Part shown: positions 63,525-64,000 of the stretch, piece by piece
Layout of the letters: each line of letters begins with the position of its first letter
Position numbering within the stretch: the first letter of the stretch is position 1
Assembly (NCBI GenBank): GCA_030685025.1
Contig: JAUXWC010000077.1
Span: 25,952 to 89,951, forward strand
From: Rhodoferax sp.
GTDB taxonomy: Bacteria; Pseudomonadota; Gammaproteobacteria; Burkholderiales; Burkholderiaceae_C
Reading direction: 5' to 3'
Length of the DNA: 64,000 bases
Notes under the pieces: model-generated
The model's database searches: none
What the model saw: the letters and a program-made list of their open reading frames with translations, nothing else
What the model was told of the DNA's origin: nothing
Translations under genes and position numbers: made by a program

Positions 63525-64000
63525 CCGGGTGCGATTCAAAGTGATGTGGCCGGGGTGGTAGCGAAGGCCAACAGGCTAGCACTGCCAACTTCGCTTGTTT
63601 CCCCCACTCACTCCCCCGGCCCCTCTCCCGCCCCGCCGGGCGGAAGAGGGGAGCCTCATTTGGTTTCTGGTCTCGACCAACGCGTTCACGGCACGAAGGG
63701 CGCGACTGCGACCGCTCGGCAAGATGGGTCGCCAACGGTCGTAACCGGTTGGGCTCACCGCGGCACACGACCGGCTGGCAGCTACGCGCCAGCGACGAGA
63801 CAGTGGGGTGAAGCTCCCCCTACCCCTCGAACCGTCGAACCTGCCTCCGGCGCTCGGAACTCGCGCCCTGAGTGCCTGCCGAGCCAACACCGATTTCAAC
63901 AGTTCCCGGTTTACCCGGTGTCGAATCGCGCGGTCAAATGAGGCTCCCCCTTTCCGCCCTGGCGAGGGTGGAAAGGGGGTTGGGGGGAATGGGGGTGAGT
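63525..64000 (-). mobile_element. Composite hairpin-ended repeat element, copy 2 (family B), runs off the window
   Basis: From GGGTGCGATTCAAAGTG at 63525, this is copy 1 in reverse orientation. In order come the end module, the AGAGGGG/CCCCTCT-type hairpin, CTCATTTGG, the core (GTCTCGACCAACGCGTTCACGG, GCTCGGCAAGATGGGTCG), CAAATGAGGC and the TTTCC/GGAAA-type hairpin, ending GGGGGTGAGT at the window edge. Differences from copy 1 are scattered substitutions and short indels. There is no gene in the 476 nt. Confidence 0.85.

Overview
The window is a 64-kb chromosomal segment of a high-GC Gram-negative bacterium. Gene content and order (tsaB-rimI-udg, yajC-secD-secF, smg/dprA/LysM divergent from def-fmt, pgk...pyk-fba-purC-purEK-tsaC, fused indolepyruvate:ferredoxin oxidoreductase, DUF1800/DUF1501) point to Betaproteobacteria, order Burkholderiales, most likely Comamonadaceae (Rhodoferax/Polaromonas-like). 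This placement is an inference from gene families and synteny, not from a marker gene search. No rRNA, tRNA, CRISPR array or intact insertion sequence was seen.

Layout. 1-555: C-terminal end of a GH13 glycosidase. 596-9009: a complete histidine-utilisation locus, with hutUH on the minus strand divergent from hutC-hutD-hutI-hutG-hutF on the plus strand. It encodes the five-step route (formiminoglutamate to N-formylglutamate to glutamate plus formate). The divergent promoters face each other over one palindrome that is a good HutC operator candidate. 9034-14779: a minus-strand run with a periplasmic amino-acid-type binding protein, an EamA exporter, a flavin reductase and the exported DUF1800-DUF1501 pair. 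15083-17990: pyrF, family-4 uracil-DNA glycosylase, rimI, tsaB. 18232-22807: a degenerate HD-GYP-like protein, hldE/rfaE2-type cytidylyltransferase and glnE. 22835-30729: yhdP (AsmA-like), a nitrilase-family amidase and a DctS/DctR-like two-component system. 30802-35962: a 53-residue membrane protein whose start codon overlaps that of mltA head to head, then iorAB with an Lrp/AsnC pseudogene remnant upstream. 36133-43822: yajC-secD-secF-DUF1631, and smg and dprA on the other strand. 43925-49296: LysM protein, def-fmt, azlCD, pgk. 49297-54503: a type IV (minor) pilin cluster, preceded by what looks like a decayed group II intron reverse-transcriptase end. 54504-63524: pyk, fba, purC, cnoX/ybbN, purE, purK, tsaC and a GDSL-like lipoprotein lacking its catalytic residues.

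The most distinctive feature is repeated DNA between genes. Family A is a hairpin unit of about 40-75 nt (core GGACAGA...TCTGTCC) present ten times at five places: three perfect 58-bp tandem copies inside the hut operon, three copies after pyrF, two between the sensor kinase and its regulator, and single copies abutting stop codons at DUF1631/smg and dprA. Family B is a composite of about 475-575 bp with hairpin ends; it occurs twice in opposite orientation (55957-56531 and 63525 to the window end), bracketing fba through the GDSL gene, and an end-module fragment lies near 18131-18182. A third type, a perfect 27-bp palindrome, lies in the predicted hutUH leader.

Functionally most genes are housekeeping (tRNA t6A synthesis, purine and pyrimidine synthesis, lower glycolysis, protein export, nitrogen regulation). 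The accessory content is the hut locus, the pilin cluster and the repeats.
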